Source of the DNA: Sialis fuliginosa
Taxonomy: Eukaryota > Arthropoda > Insecta > Megaloptera > Sialidae
DNA length: 64,000 nucleotides
Direction: 5' to 3'
Assembly (NCBI GenBank): GCA_961205875.1
Contig: OY540817.1
Coordinates: 2,763,001 to 2,827,000 of the forward strand
Numbering within the stretch: position 1 is the stretch's first letter; each line of letters opens with the position of its first letter. Below, one piece after another: positions 37,070 through 49,560 of the stretch. The notes under the pieces were generated by a model, which did no database searches, was not told the DNA's origin, and saw only the letters and a list, made by a program, of their open reading frames with translations. The position numbers and the translations under genes were made by a program.

Positions 37070-38640
37070 AGTCCAATAACTTTGTCGCCTGAATGTATGG
37101 AGTAGTATGCGTTAAATCCGGTAGTTCTGATTTTTTGCAGACTTGTTTATGATGTTGGCCTAATGAATAATCCAAGTTTGTGACCTCGAGCGCCGAACGC
37201 AACTTTGTCAAAAATCGAAAAAACCGCGAAAAAATCGTTATTTTTTCAAATTTTGGCGATTATAAACCTAAAGGACTAGTTTTTGAAAAAACTTTTTTAG
37301 AACGTTTTTAAAGTAGACTAAATTTGTTACAATATGATACTAGAATTGTCTCTGTAGACCCAATAGTTTCCGAGATTAAGCCTTTCAAAGTTTATCATTT
37401 TTTTCGAACTTCGCAATTTTTTGCAATATTTTATACGTCACTCGAATAACTCTAGCGGGATGAAGTTCCAATTACTCCGACGGAGTGTGCTAGTATTGCT
37501 CGTGTGAAGTCACGAATCGGAACCTAGCAACTGGTCACCAGTGCTCCGCCATCTTGTCTATTTTGCTACCTTACTGTGGTTACAGAGACAGCATTAAATA
37601 TAGAGTTGATCATTCCAGGATCTCTTCTAGTGAGTCGTTCACAATTATCTCTGATAATGAAAACATATCAACATCGTCGTCACGTAATATTAGATTAAGA
37701 TTAAATAAACTGGTAAAGTTTTAATTTTTGTCTTCTTAGATAAACTTAGAATTTAATTTATTATTATTGGCATACACTATTTATTATTATTATTATTATT
37801 ATATTATTATTAAATAGTTATAATACAACAGAACATTTAAAATATTGTATGGTATGGTGATGAACTATAAAGCCAAAATTTCATACCTAAGTACTCCAAG
37901 CAGAGGAAGTGCTGATAGGCTCATCATCACTACAGCTGTAACTGCTGCCTCTACCTATGATATAGTGGTAGTCGTTGGTGAGGACATTGACTTGCTGATC
38001 ATCCTTACTGCGATCTCAAACCAACGTGAAATGTTTTACAATAAATGTGGAAGAGGCAAAGCATCAGATGTCATGTATTCCAGCATCGCTTCTTCAAAAT
38101 CCTCTTTGAAACCAGAGCTTTTCCTCTTCATCCATGCTTTTGTTGTACTTATCTTTTTTACTTCATTATTCATAGCTTACAATTAGCTTAAACATCATCG
38201 TTCACACTTCTCATTTTCTTTTTTAACATCCCATCATAAAAGTACAGGGCTTCGATAGTATAATCAGGGTCAAAATTCATTCAGAACGACAGAATTGCAA
38301 AAAATTGCGAAGTTCGAAAAAAATGATAAACTTTGAAAGGCTTAATCTCGGAAACTATTGGGTCTACAGAGACAATTCTAGTATCATATTGTAGCAAATT
38401 TAGTCTACTTTAAAAACGTTCTAAAAAAGTTTTTTCAAAAACTAGTCCTTTAGGGTTATAATCGCCAAAATTTGAAAAAATAACGATTTTTTCGCGGTTT
38501 TTTCGATTTTTGACAAAGTTGCGTTCGGCGCTCGAGGTCACAAACTTGGATTATTCATTAGGCCAACATCATAAACAAGTCTGCAAAAAATCAGAACTAC
38601 CGGATTTAACGCATGCGGTGATGTATAAAGTTACTGGACT
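37070..38640. mobile_element. Inverted-repeat element with about 0.35-kb arms around a decayed ORF
   Basis: The left arm (agtccaataacttt at 37070, then atgcgttaaatccggtagtt through gagattaagcctttcaaag to about 37425) pairs with the right arm (about 38290-38640, ending ggatttaacgcat...aaagttactggact). Arms are close to identical over the inner 320 bp. The 0.86-kb centre has higher GC and the frame at 37845-38186. Target duplication not resolved. Confidence 0.75.
37845..38186 (+). pseudogene. Degenerate transposon-associated ORF fragment
   Basis: 113-codon frame at the centre of the inverted-repeat element. Its residues ADRLIITTAV, IVVVVGEDIDLLIILTA and LFIHAFVVLIFFTSLF recall a large family of insect transposon-linked proteins with an (A/S)DTLI..TA, VVGxDxDLLVLL and LFLHAFxGCDTTSxLF pattern, thought to be related to PIN/XPG-like nucleases. 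The last motif is damaged here (the GCDTT core is lost), and both ends of the protein are missing. Family recall is from memory and unverified. Confidence 0.35.
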
Positions 38641-40485
38641 GTATCTTAACATAAATAATATAATCAAAAATGGAAAATTTCATTAAATTGCTCTCAATGA
38701 CATATCAGTACTCCAAACACTGGCATATTAGTCAGAGGTGTAAGCTTAAATACATATTAATTTTGTGTTTATACGATTTAAATATAGAACAGCAAAAAGA
38801 GGTGCCCTATTACCCTCCTGTTCCATATATACCGACTTTACTCTATTATATTATCAGAAAGGAACCATATTGGGTTGTTGAGTGTCAAATTTATTCTAAT
38901 CATTTTTATTTTATCAATATTTATTTTATATGTTGTATGTACTAATTTGTATATCAATGTGGTTATGTGGTCTGACGCAATAAATTATTATTATTATTAA
39001 GATAAAATAGGATTTAAAAAAAAAATCTACAAATATTCAAATACTCCTGCCCTTATCACTCTTAAACCTCTAATGTATTAATTTTTTTGAGACTCAATAG
39101 TTTCTTCGTATATTAATTTTGAATTGAATTTTTATTTATTTTTTTCAAAATGGAGGTTGTAGGGAATTTTGTAGCGATTAACTTTTATTTAGAACTTTTT
39201 TTTATATAATAATTATTTAGACCGCTATTTAGCAAAAATCAGAAAATCTGAAGAATTTTGCAATTGAACCATGGATAACTCCTGTCGCGGACAACCAAAA
39301 TCGGAGCAAACTTAGGGTATTATTCTACACCACTTTTATAACATATCCTGTAAGTATTAAAACTGTACGCAAAAATGTTTATGTTAGGTACTTTTTAACC
39401 TAGCCAGCCTGGACTAAAATCGGAGAATTAAATAATTCTTCATAAATTATTTTTCGAGGTATTTATTTTTTAAAGTATGGAAAATTAAAAAAATATTCTT
39501 TTTTATCACATTTTTTTATTGTTCTGTTGAAAATATTCATTGGATTTATTAATAAAATTGATATCGTTCACTTTAATTAACTTATTAGCATATTATTATT
39601 ATTTTTTCTAAATTTAAAAGTTACAAAATTCGCAAGGTTTCGATTAATCAGGGGCCGCCGCTAAACTGTTTATTTTGCTTATTATTTCACGAGTCGAGAC
39701 TGTCAGTTGTAAAATTTGAGACCAAGATTAGATGAGACAGAATCACCTGACACTTGTATGAAGCCCTAAAATGAATATTTATTTTTGGAAAAAAATCAAT
39801 TTATTTATCAAAAATATAATTTCATAATTGTTAGTCATTCTCATCCCTAGATTGTAATTTCTAGATTTTCCCTTCGGTTATGAAGGCACATGTAAACTGT
39901 TCCCTTCAGATGCTAAATTAATCAAATGTCATATGTCACCGTTCACCTCGCTATGTATTCATATATAAATATTAAATATACGAATCTCGTATCACAACTT
40001 GAAATAGTTCAAAATTGAGTTTGTCTTCATTTACATTAATACAATTTTGAATAAATCTATAAAATTGTAAAGGAAAAATATCTAGCCTATTTTATTATTT
40101 ATTTATTAATAAAATAGTTTTCTTTATATTTTTAAATTAAATTGATTTATTTATAAGGACTTTCATTAATTATCCATTTGGACTGAAAAAATGGGTGTGA
40201 CTGTGTCGAGATGCACAGTCGAGGGATTGACGTGAGTACGTGAAAATTGGGTTAAATAAAACTCAGATTAATGGGTTGATACATCTTCATTTTTTTGTTA
40301 CACAGAAGAAACGTTTGAATATTTGTAAAATGGACATAAAATGTTTACGTATAAAAACAATTAATTATTTAATATTTAAAAGCGAAATCGTGGAAATACG
40401 AAATATACTTTTTATTTTTTTATTTACTTTAAAAACTTCACTTAAAAAATTAAAAACGTTAGATCGCAGAGAATATATTCATATA
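38641..40485. other. Non-coding stretch
   Basis: No gene recognised. gacgcaataaattattattattatta at about 38974-38999 looks like an AATAAA-plus-ATT tail of an old retroelement, but nothing coding precedes it. Confidence 0.35.
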
Positions 40486-41664
40486 CAGGGTGATTCAGCA
40501 CTGTCGTGCCAAACTTAAACAGTAAATTAAGAAATACATTTTAAGCAAAAAACATTATATGAACATGTGTCCGGAAATTTTTTGTGAGGGGGCTACAGCC
40601 CTCCAAAGATTTTATTCGAAATTGGTTTTTATTTAATATCTTGAGAACCCATAGTGATAAAATTATAAAATTTAGTATAGGGTTTAGTATTAATAAGTGT
40701 TATCGATTTCCAGTATTAACCAATCATAATTTAGACCAGGGCTGTATGGGGCCAGTAGGCCCATCGATTTTTAGCCAGTATTTTTTTGTTCTTTAACTTT
40801 TTCCTGAGTTAAACATTGGAATAAAACTCTATGACACAAAATACACAAAAATATACATAGCTCATTTATCATAGGATAAACCGTTTACGAGAAATATCGA
40901 TGCAAAAGAAAGCATGCAGAATTTTACTTAATACGGATGCTTCAAATTACAAAAAATAAATTTATATTCTTGTTCTATAATAAAAAATAAGACAAAATTT
41001 TTTTATACATATACCTCCAAAAATTCACCATTATCAACAAATAGCCATTTAAAGTATCGCTTTTTAGTTATGTTAGTAAAGTACTTGCAATTGTAATAGA
41101 ACTGGCAATAGGTCTAAGAGGACACTTATTAGGTGATACATGTACATGAACTTTTTTTCTTACCTATAATCATAGAATAAGAATATAAAATTATTTTGTG
41201 TAATTTGAAGCATCCGTATTAAGTAAAATTCTGCATGTTTTCTTTTGCATCGATATTTCTCGTAAACGGTTTATCCTATGATAAATGAGCAAAGCATATT
41301 TTTGTGTATTTTGTGTTATATAATCTTATTAAAACGTCTAACTCAGGAAAAAATTAAAGAACAATAAAATACTCGATAAAAATCGACGGGCCCCCTGGGC
41401 CCACACAACCCTGGTCAAAATTACTATTGGTTGATACCGGATATCGATAACATTTGTCAATACTAAACCTTGTATCAAATTTCATTACTGTATCACAATG
41501 GGTTCTCAAGATATTAAATAAAAACTAATTTTGAATAAAATCTTTGGAGGGCTGTAGCCCCCTTACGAAAAATTTCCGGACACATGTTCATATAATGTTT
41601 TTTGCTTAAAATATGTCTCTTAATTTACTGTTCAAGTTTGGCACGACAGTGCTGAATCACCCTG
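40486..41664. mobile_element. TA-flanked fold-back element, 1.18 kb
   Basis: Termini CAGGGTGATTCAGCACTGTC and GACAGTGCTGAATCACCCTG are exact inverted repeats flanked by TA (40484-40485, 41665-41666). Arms of about 490 bp continue inward (acatgtgtccggaaattttt, ggctgtatggggcc / ggcccacacaacc, aaacggtttatcctatgat) around a loop of about 190 bp. Confidence 0.82.
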
Positions 41665-41666
41665 TA

Positions 41667-42980
41667 TACTGTTATTTTTTCAATTCAATTAATTGATATT
41701 TACAAGCGCAATAGTGGAAATGCAAAATTTAATTTTTTGTTGTTTTTTTATAATATTAAAGTCACTCATTAAAACTGGTTAAATGTTTTGATGTGTACTT
41801 GTACCTCGTAGATCTAATCTAAATCTATAATTTGAGACCAAAACCCGCGTGGAAGCTACTCTGAGTGTCGAGATATACTGATTTTAAATTTACGCTGGCG
41901 CGCAAAACATCAAGTTTCTGAAATGCCCACCCAGTATCTAGCCTGAAACACTACATAGACGTTATTCACGTCAAAAAAAGAATGTCGAGTTTATCTATCA
42001 TAGTTAAATTGACCACATATACTTACTTAGAAATATTTAGTAAATTAGAACAAATATTAGATTGAATCAACCCAATATACGAGTATTTTCAAGTAAACCA
42101 AATATTTTGTGTTTTGAAAAGAATATTATTTGATCAGTGATTTAGATTACTACTCGTCTCGCTTTAACCACTTGCCAAAGAAAAATCCTCTATTTAAAAA
42201 CATATACAGAGTGTCCCGTAAACATACCGACAAATTGTCAGGAGTTGGCAGGACATTAAAACAACCGATTTTTGTTAATAAACCCATGTTTGCGAACGAG
42301 TCGTTTTAGCAAAAATCTTTTGGTTGAAATTTTTTGTGACTTGGGAAAATTATAGTTCAAAGTGTGCTAATCAAAATTTGTAATGGGCGCAACTTATGAA
42401 AATCCACAATTTCTGGTCTAGCGCGATTTGGGGTTGGGGCATGATGCGCCAAGGGGTAAAACCCTTAGTTATATTATAAACACAGTATTTATTACCTTGA
42501 ATTATTAACTGACTTTTCCTGAATTTTATCCTACGTTGAAGTTTGTTTAGTTACAACAAAGTTTGCTGCAGGATAAACATCAAAAATACCAAGTTATTCT
42601 ACATATGTGTACATATATTACTGTATAAACTAAACATCGCGTTGTTCGTTTTTTTTTTCGAATAAATGTCATCGATACAAATTTATAGAGCGTAACTTTG
42701 TTCTTCACGTAAACATTGATCGGTGAATTTAATATAACTTGATAGCAAAAAATATATGAATTATAAATAACTATGTAACATTGTTGTCCGTGATCAGTGG
42801 CGCAATCATGTGGAAGGAGTTTAGGGGCTAGAGCCCCCCTCCAGAATTTGTCAATATACAGTGTGTCCCAGATTAGATGTAATGAACACATTTTTTTCGA
42901 ATTTCGGAATGACATTTGGTGATCGGGTCCTGCTTAATGTAAAACTAACATTTATCAGAAATTAGTTTATTTGGTCTTAT
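41667..42980. other. Non-coding stretch with repeat fragments
   Basis: A tacagagtgtcccgtaaaca end at about 42208 and a tacagtgtgtcccagattag end at about 42857 look like single termini of CAGGGTG-type elements. The block aatgggcgcaac...aaaatccacaatttctg (42385-42415) recurs at about 58570. No gene. Confidence 0.4.
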
Positions 42981-42981
42981 A

Positions 42982-43583
42982 CAGGGTGTTATAAGCAAAG
43001 TTGTAAAAAAACTATCTATATTTTTTTAAGTATGAAAACAATCCACTAAGAAAGTTTGTTTAGAGTGCAATTTTGTAACCCTATTTAAAAAAAAAATTTA
43101 CTCAGAAATGATCAACTTTAACGAAAAAGTACAAGATACAAAAAATGTTTATTTTGGCCCAATAGAACTTGGAGAATTATTCTAGAATTAAAACATTTCG
43201 TTTTTGCTTAAATAAAATAAATAGAAAAAGTTTTAAAATAATTCTCCGAGTTTAATTAGTAGATACAAAATAGACATTTATTTGTATTTTGGAATTTTGT
43301 TCTAAAGTTGATGGTTTCTCAGCAAAAAATTCTTGAAAGTCGAAAATCTCGAATTATTTTGTTAGATATCTTGTAAATTTTAGGTTGTTCAAAAAAAGTT
43401 TGTGTTTTTCACGTAGAATAACATTACTAAATAAAAACATTAGGTTGCTATTTAAAAAAAATGATGTTGATTGTAAATATTACTATTACCCCCTCATAAT
43501 CAATATTTTTGGTTTAAACATTTTTTTAAATATACAATGGTTCTGAGATAAACGTATATAACACTTTAAATTGTCCAACCTAT
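42982..43583. mobile_element. TA-flanked element, same family as the window start
   Basis: Starts CAGGGTGTTATAAGC after TA (42980-42981) and ends near ccaaccta/ta. The body from 43325 matches bases 8-330. About 602 bp, no ORF. It is followed by a C run (43606-43618). Confidence 0.5.
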
Positions 43584-44397
43584 ATATTATTACAAAAAAA
43601 ATTTACCCCCCCCCCCCCGTTTTTTCTTCTTTTTTTAAATTTAAAGAATCTTATCAATTTTACTTTAATTGTTCATTTAAAATATTAAATAGTAAATTTT
43701 TAATAATATTATTGGTAATATTTTAAAACCGAGACTCTCAACGAGATTCGCAACGAGATATGTAAATAAAAATTAATATCGTCTCGTAACATGCATAAAG
43801 ATGTATTTTACAATTAGTATAAGAAGGATATAGGTATATGTGAAATTTGATCAATTGTAAATAAAAAATGGTATAAGGTTTCACTATAGAAACACTGATC
43901 TGCAATCCGCCTACACATAATTTGATAAAGCATCATCATACAATGAGATGAATAGCACACACTAATGTAAGTAAGTGGAATCAAATTCTGCAAGATTACC
44001 TTTCTGCTTTGACATAACATCAACTGTGTTTACATATTTGATGACGCATGAGAGACACATATATTGTTGTAAAAACGTTCTTATATTATGAGAACATAGA
44101 TAAACGTGGTGTAATTATTATTCTGAAGGCACGGCCTTGTTTGGTTTCTTATAAATGTTTACTTGCTTTATTACTGCAAAGATAGTAAAAGTTCTAATCA
44201 ATAAAATTGCTCTACGACAATGTACAGACATATATTATGTATGTATATAAGGACAGTAAAACTAAGCTTGCAGCTTAAAGTAATCAAAAGATGTTTCAGA
44301 AGTTGTATTCTCTCTAAAAGAGGCCTGTTAGGACGCAAAGGACAAAAGTTTTAAAACCGTTCTTCATCGGCTGTTTTTAAGGTTTTATTTTAACCCT

Positions 44398-44815
44398 CCA
44401 GTGACGATACATTTGCTTTCAAAATCATTATCAGAACGTCCCCCCTCTATTTTCTAAATTATCGATATAAAAAATCTGAAAAATTTGAGAATGTAGCTTT
44501 TAATTACTACTTTGAATAAAAATTATAACGAACACTGTCAAACAATTTTTGGACCCCCTACCCATAAACTGTAAAGATAACTAACTTTTTTTCAGTGTGT
44601 CTTGGAATATGTCTCCTAAAATGCAACAAAAAATGTTATACGACCTTTTGATTTTAATCCTTCAGTCACGAATTATTTGCTTTTAAGTGTCTTTATCAGT
44701 GCGCCCTCCACCCCTCTAATTACTAAACTATCAAAAAAATCTGAAAAAATTCCAGAATGTAGCTTTTAATTAGTACATTCAACGAAAATTATAACGAACA
44801 CTACTGGAAAAACGG
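44398..44815 (-). repeat. Family A repeat, two tandem modules
   Basis: The module with aatgtagcttttaattastac, aaaattataacgaacact and cttcagtcacgaattatttg occurs twice (44398-44545 and 44620-44810), inverted relative to 20501-21270. It is followed at 44880-44940 by a cgacacgtgtttcgacttca / gtcctcatcaggag block, another common insect repeat. Confidence 0.55.
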
Positions 44816-44950
44816 AGAAACTGTGGTTTCTAGTCACTTAAACTAAAATTATACACCTTAACCACAATAAAACAATGTCACTCGACACGTGTTTCGACTT
44901 CACAAAAAGTCCTCATCAGGAGCCTAACAGTTCGTACAAATGTATCACAC

Positions 44951-46075
44951 CCATAGACATAGAGAATGGGCCACGCATCTGACTCGAAAACAGAGTTGTG
45001 TCAAAAGAAAGAGATAGAAACATGTTTGAAATATACTTGTCTTTTTTTAAACAGAAGTATAACTATTTCATTCTTGGCCCCGAACATTAAAAATATTCAT
45101 AGATATACATTGTATTCGTAATAGGAATATTAACATGGGGACAATTAGAAATGTTGTAGTAACCTTTGGTCAAATTTAACGATGTGTGATTGGTGCATTT
45201 TGAAACTAACTAATAAATTTAAATTAATCAACAGTATTTTGTTTTCAACTTTAATAAAGAATAAAATACATTAATTATTAATTATTAATTAAAGTAAGCA
45301 TCCTAGATAAAATTATAATAATATTTTTTGGCAGATATAAATTTGAAAACAAAGTACAAATTACTATTTTATTAAATTTTGTGGCGGCATTTGAAAAGGT
45401 TACTTCAACACTTCTAATTGCCCCCATGTTAAATTTCCTATGTCTTAATCAACTTGGAATACACTGTATATAAAGAGATTAAAAAACAAAGAATAATTAA
45501 CGTTATACAAAAATTTTATTTAAAAAAACAATTATTGATTTCTAAATAATATAAGTTTCGAATTTTTTTACCCCATTTCAATATATTGTTCTTCCTTTTT
45601 CGTAGCTTCGTAATGTAACCTAATATCAAAAAAAATATTTAAAAAATCAATTTGTAGCAACCACATGGGAATTGATTTAAAACTATTTTTATTAATATAT
45701 ATTTAATAATTATGGTAGCAAAAATGTTATTTTCCCGGAATATCCGTTCATAATTTTGCAAATTTCTGTCAAATCAATTTGATTTTTTTTAATTTCCTCG
45801 ATGAAATATGAACCATCATAGTATGTTTATTGTTTATATTTTATTTACTTTTCAAATAAAAAACTTATTGCACAAAAATCACAAGATAGATATACAAAAA
45901 TATATCGGACAGAAATACTACCCTGAACTGTAGTAAGCTACCAATCAGATTCTTAGAAAAAGAGATAGATATATTCCAAACTATACTGCATCTCTCTCTC
46001 ACTGTTTTGAACAGATGTTACGCCATTGTGTTAATACAGAATACAGAATGCACTGTCCATTCTCTACGACTATGA
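44951..46075. mobile_element. 6-bp-TSD element (family B), copy 2, carrying a nested insertion
   Basis: Inverted orientation relative to 33909-34726. Termini CCATAGACATAGAGAATGGG and CCATTCTCTACGACTATGA, with TCACAC on both sides (44945-44950, 46076-46081). The length of 1125 bp becomes 826 after removing the 295-bp insert and one TTAA, close to the 818 of copy 1. Shared interior blocks include tatcggacagaaatactacc / ggtagtatttctgtcagata. Confidence 0.85.
45134..45428. mobile_element. TTAA-flanked MITE nested in family B copy 2
   Basis: Termini CATGGGGACAATTAGAAATGTTG and CAACACTTCTAATTGCCCCCATG, flanked by TTAA (45130-45133 and 45429-45432). It is absent from family B copy 1. A TTAA target points to piggyBac-like or Kolobok-like mobilisation; the CATGGGG end is not enough to choose between them. 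Confidence 0.8.
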
Positions 46076-46109
46076 TCACACCCATTTGTTTATATAATAA
46101 ATTTTTCGG

Positions 46110-46240
46110 GATACAAAGTAGCCTATGTCCTTCCTCAAGATGCAAGCTATCTCGCCATCAAGATCGGTTCAGCAGTTTAGCCGTAAAAAGATAACAAACA
46201 GTCAGATAGACACACTTTCGCATTTATAATATTAGTATCG
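46110..46240 (-). mobile_element. Helitron 5' fragment, inverted
   Basis: The reverse complement begins cgatactaatattataaatg and runs through cgaaagtgtgtc, the taaaccgctgaaccgatct-type block and the cctatgt block, matching the 5' part of the 15777 element. Confidence 0.6.
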
Positions 46241-47517
46241 GTTTGTTTATATGAATTGAAAACTCAAAAAATATTTTTGTATTTTCATTGCCTCCCCTTT
46301 ATAGACTGTACCAAAAATACATTAATTATTAATTAGTAATTTACTAATAATGAGTATAACAAAAACAATTAAAATTACCTTTAAAACATCGTATCGATCA
46401 AATATTACCATTTGATAATGATACCAATTCAACTTGAAATATATTTCCACCTTTAATACAAATATATATATAAGTACTGTTATCTTTTATAACTGCTGTT
46501 TAAATACTAGGTATCAATTATTTATACAGGAAGTATTTAACATTTACCTGGGAAACGGGAATAAATACAATGCCCAATTAATTTATTATTAATGTAAGAA
46601 TCTAGATAAATGTTTTATACATTTGTTATTAAATATGTAGATTAAAAAATTATATGTATATGTTATATAGGTAGTTTATATATTTTTTCTCATATACATA
46701 ATCCAATAAATAATAATTTAATTGTACAGTAAGTATACTTATATAAAACGGACATAGTCGTTCTCACCACGATTTATAAAAAATACTTATTTCAAAATTT
46801 TTCATAAACAATTTGTTTTACAGTGTTCGTTATAATTGTCGTTGAAAGTACTAATTAAAAGCTACATTCTGGAATTTTTAAAGATTTTTTGAATCGATAG
46901 CTTAGAAATTAGAGGATCAATTTCATAACAATTTGAGATCTAGCAGAAAGTTTTAGCTGGAAGCTAATTTTGCACTCAACTAAATTCTTTATAATACCGG
47001 GCATTAAGTGTATAATTTGGGAATATTTAGTGCAAAATGTTTCGAAACAAATCAAATTTATATCCCCGGGTAACCCCAGGTCCTATGCGCTATTAGATAA
47101 AAACATTCAAAATGCAATTTTCTTATATTTTTTTATTTGAGCCTTATAAAAGAGAATACGCTGGAAAAAATAAGTAATGTTTAATATAATCATAATATAA
47201 TGACACATAAACGTGAAATAACATAAATAATAGAAAGCTTACCGTTTTATGAAGTGCGCGTTTATAATCCTCCTCTATTAGTTAATTTCATTTGTTTTTG
47301 TGTGTGGTTAATCCAGGATAACGACAATCTAACAATGACAAATGTTGAAATGAAAAATCGATAGGATTAGGTATATCACTGACTAATGTATTGCCTACTA
47401 AATTTTATCCATTTCGGGAATTTGTATTTTTAGGGTTACGTAGAAAACTTAGAACCCTTATGGTTTCGGTCTGTATGTCTGTCGGTCTGTCTGTCTGTAC
47501 ATCACATAAACATATTA

Positions 47518-47807
47518 ATTCCGGTATTATAAAGGAACTAGCAAGCACTTTCAAATGGGGTATTAATTATGTGATATTATCTATGGATTAGTTATTATTG
47601 TAACAAAGTTTGCGACTCTGACCGTACAAAATAATTTTCATAATATCACCACTGTTTTAATACCGTTAGTGTTTACATACCACGCGTGCGCGAATATTGT
47701 CAAACACTTCATGAAACTTAAGGAGAACTGTCAGATAGGTTAGAAATCTCATTTTAAAGTGCTTGTTAGCTACCAAATTTTGCTAGCTCGTTTATAATAC
47801 CGGACAT
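47518..47807. mobile_element. MITE family D, copy 2, inside a family A repeat
   Basis: Inverted relative to copy 1. Ends tccggtattataaaggaact and gctcgtttataataccggac. The flanks belong to one family A copy (tacgtagaaaacttagaacc before; gatgaaatttggtatacgga after), so the MITE inserted into it. Confidence 0.65.
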
Positions 47808-48466
47808 AAGATGAAATTTGGTATACGGACATAGATTGATAACCCAAACACAGAAATGATGAGATTTTTGAAAAAATAATTTTTTATACCTATGGACTGA
47901 AAAGTGTACTCACTTTTTTTTCACTTACCCTATATGGACGTTCTCATAGAAGGGTGAAATTGTGAAATTTAGAGTACATTTTTTGCACAAAAAACCTATT
48001 TTTTACTCGTGTTATTTATAATTTCATATTTTGTTCATAAATAAAAATTAAAGAACTAATTGATTTTGTTCTAATTATATTTTAAATGGTACATAACAGA
48101 AAAAAAACTATCCAATGCTCTTTTCACTCTTTATTGCGAATCAAACCATTAAATACATAACTATATAAAAAAATAATAATTATAATTGGAAAATTTTCAG
48201 GTGTTTACAGATAACCAATAATAATTTAATAACATAATAGCTTATTATGTTAAAAGGTATTTAACATATACATTAAACAGTACCGGCTTTAATTTAAATT
48301 GAAAATCTACTTTCCCTGTTATTTCAACCTTATTAAAAAAATTATTGTTTATTTTCTGTTATTAATTATTTAGTTTAACGTGAATTATTTTTTATAGGGA
48401 GTATTATTATCTATAATTTAAGTTGTTATCATTTTTTCCGATTTTTTTATAGACATTAATTATTTT

Positions 48467-48640
48467 ACAGTACATAATTACGGTCTACTTTATTAAAAAT
48501 TAATAAATAAGATAACTTTAAGAGAAAACAACCGAACATAGAATCAATTCAATTAATAAGTATCTTCTATGAAATCTCTTAAAGTTATCTTATTTATTTT
48601 TTTTATAAAATAGACCGTAATTATTACTAATTATGTACTT
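48467..48640. repeat. Inverted repeat
   Basis: Arms acataattacggtctacttt...aagataactttaagaga and tctcttaaagttatctta...agaccgtaattattac enclose about 55 bp. Confidence 0.7.
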
Positions 48641-48663
48641 AGCCGGGATTATGTACATTTACC

Positions 48664-48900
48664 TTACTAATATTATAAATGCGAAAATAACTCTGTCTGT
48701 CTGTCTATCTGTTATCTTTTCACGGCTAAACCGCTGAACCGATCTTAATAAAATTTAGCACGGATATATATTGCATCCTGAGGAAAGACATAGGCTACTT
48801 TGTAAAAATTGATTACATAAAAAAATATACGATTAATGTCCAGTATTACAAAGAATTTGCTTGCGTGCAAAAACAAATTAGCTTCCAGCTATGTAACGCT
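48664..48900 (+). mobile_element. Helitron 5' fragment joined to a family D terminus
   Basis: ttactaatattataaatgcg through ggctaaaccgctgaaccgat and aggctactttgta matches the Helitron 5' part. At 48837 atgtccagtattacaaagaa begins a family D-like end whose other end is missing. Confidence 0.55.
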
Positions 48901-49054
48901 ATCTGCTAGGTGTCAAATTGTACGTATTAAATATAAATGACAACCACTCACAGATGTAGCGAATGAAATCGTATATATGATAACCTTGACGCATGCGACA
49001 TAAGTAAAAATCAGAGACTTAAATTAAATGATGTATAAAATTTTATATTATACA

Positions 49055-49560
49055 TTTCCAAATAAAAACATTGCAATTGAACACAAATTGAAATCTATTC
49101 TCTACGTTTGACAGAAACCCAAAACTATTTATTTTGCCGCTTGGTGGCGCTAGGAGTGTTGCTATACCGTTAAACGATGTGAGGCATGGGCGCCGGTAGA
49201 ATTTCTTCCAGGGGGGTGCGTCTAGATATATAAAATTAAATTACTTATATATAAAATAATTTTAAAAAAATTATTAAAAATTTAGCATAACTAAAAAAAA
49301 AAAAGGTCTTCAGTTTTTCTTTTTCCTTATTTAAATTTATAAAATTACAGAGCGAACTTGACGCGACCAAAAATAAAAAAAAAGGTCCTCTTTTATATTC
49401 TGAATTGAATTTTTAATTAAAAATTGTATTTTTTTATTTTTTTAGTTTTTTCTTTTGGCAGGGGGGTGCAAATGCACCTCCTTGCACCCCCCAACCCGGC
49501 GCGTGTATGTTAACTTTATTTTACCTGTCTTAACGGCAACATACCTCCTTTTATAATAAA
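49055..49560 (+). repeat. Copy of the 3066 repeat split by a GGGCGCCGG insertion
   Basis: The repeat is interrupted at about 49190-49505 by a segment with inverted ends gggcgccggt / cccggcgc and matching caggggggtgc / gcaccccccaac blocks. Comparison with 3066-3340 shows the segment is an insertion, hAT-like by its ends, but a clear 8-bp duplication was not seen. Confidence 0.5.

Noticed and set aside
38670-38945. 91-residue frame starting MENFIKLLSM
   Set aside because: Ile/Tyr/Leu-rich translation of AT-rich DNA, no motif, no splice or regulatory context. May be the tail of an old retroelement but is not a supportable gene.
42580-42915. 111-residue minus-strand frame
   Set aside because: No recognisable domain; it crosses a CAGTGTGTCCC repeat terminus.
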